Shown here: piece after piece, positions 13,573-13,657 of the stretch
Position numbering within the stretch: position 1 is the first letter of the stretch
How the letters are laid out: every line of letters starts with the position of its first letter
Position numbers and translations under genes: made by a program
The notes under the pieces: generated by a model
What the model was told of the DNA's origin: nothing
Seen by the model: the letters and a program-made list of their open reading frames with translations, nothing else
The model's database searches: none
Assembly (NCBI GenBank): GCA_020721485.1
Contig: DYMR01000031.1
Span: 1 to 13,657, forward strand
Origin: Halothiobacillus neapolitanus
GTDB taxonomy: Bacteria > Pseudomonadota > Gammaproteobacteria > Halothiobacillales > Halothiobacillaceae
Reading direction: 5' to 3'
Length of the DNA stretch: 13,657 nt

Positions 13573-13657
<85 letters not shown>

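Overview
The window reads as a chromosomal segment of a gammaproteobacterium. The evidence is a ubiJ-ubiB pair for ubiquinone biosynthesis, a SUF iron-sulfur cluster operon led by an Rrf2-type regulator of the SufR/IscR kind, a large fold-type I lysine/arginine decarboxylase and a CCA-encoding tRNA-Leu(CAG). Genus cannot be fixed from the sequence; a Chromatiales-like or sulfur-oxidiser relative is only a guess. GC is moderately high and there is no sign of mobile DNA, a CRISPR array or a phage.

Left block (1-10290, all minus strand, read right to left). A sigma70-like promoter at about 10323-10350, overlapped by inverted repeats, drives a tightly packed SUF operon: Rrf2 regulator, sufB, sufC, sufD, sufS, sufT, a small Rieske-type [2Fe-2S] protein, sufA and sufE. 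Junctions are mostly 1-8 nt overlaps or short gaps. Together they encode sulfur mobilisation (SufS/SufE), the scaffold and ATPase (SufBCD), an A-type carrier (SufA), a maturation factor (SufT) and a possible electron-transfer protein (Rieske). Downstream on the same strand, after 129 nt with a GC-rich hairpin, come an Orn/Lys/Arg decarboxylase and galE. galE overlaps the decarboxylase stop by one base and runs off the left edge.

Middle block (10432-12725, plus strand). ubiJ and ubiB, overlapping by 4 nt, diverge from the SUF promoter across a 141-nt intergenic region. ubiE, which precedes ubiJ in E. coli, is not here. A strong bidirectional-looking hairpin with A and T tracts at 12766-12791 ends the unit.

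Right block (12813-13657). On the minus strand are an unlisted 33-residue single-span membrane microprotein with a good ribosome binding site, and a 157-residue protein of unknown function. On the plus strand is tRNA-Leu(CAG), whose promoter (perfect TTGACA, 17-nt spacer, CATAAT) overlaps the start of the divergent hypothetical gene.

No wholly new multi-gene system is evident. The most notable points are the Rieske protein inside the SUF operon, repeat-built extensions on SufD and SufA (the SufD repeat also supplies the ribosome binding site of sufS), the 33-residue microprotein, and the tRNA promoter that overlaps a coding start.
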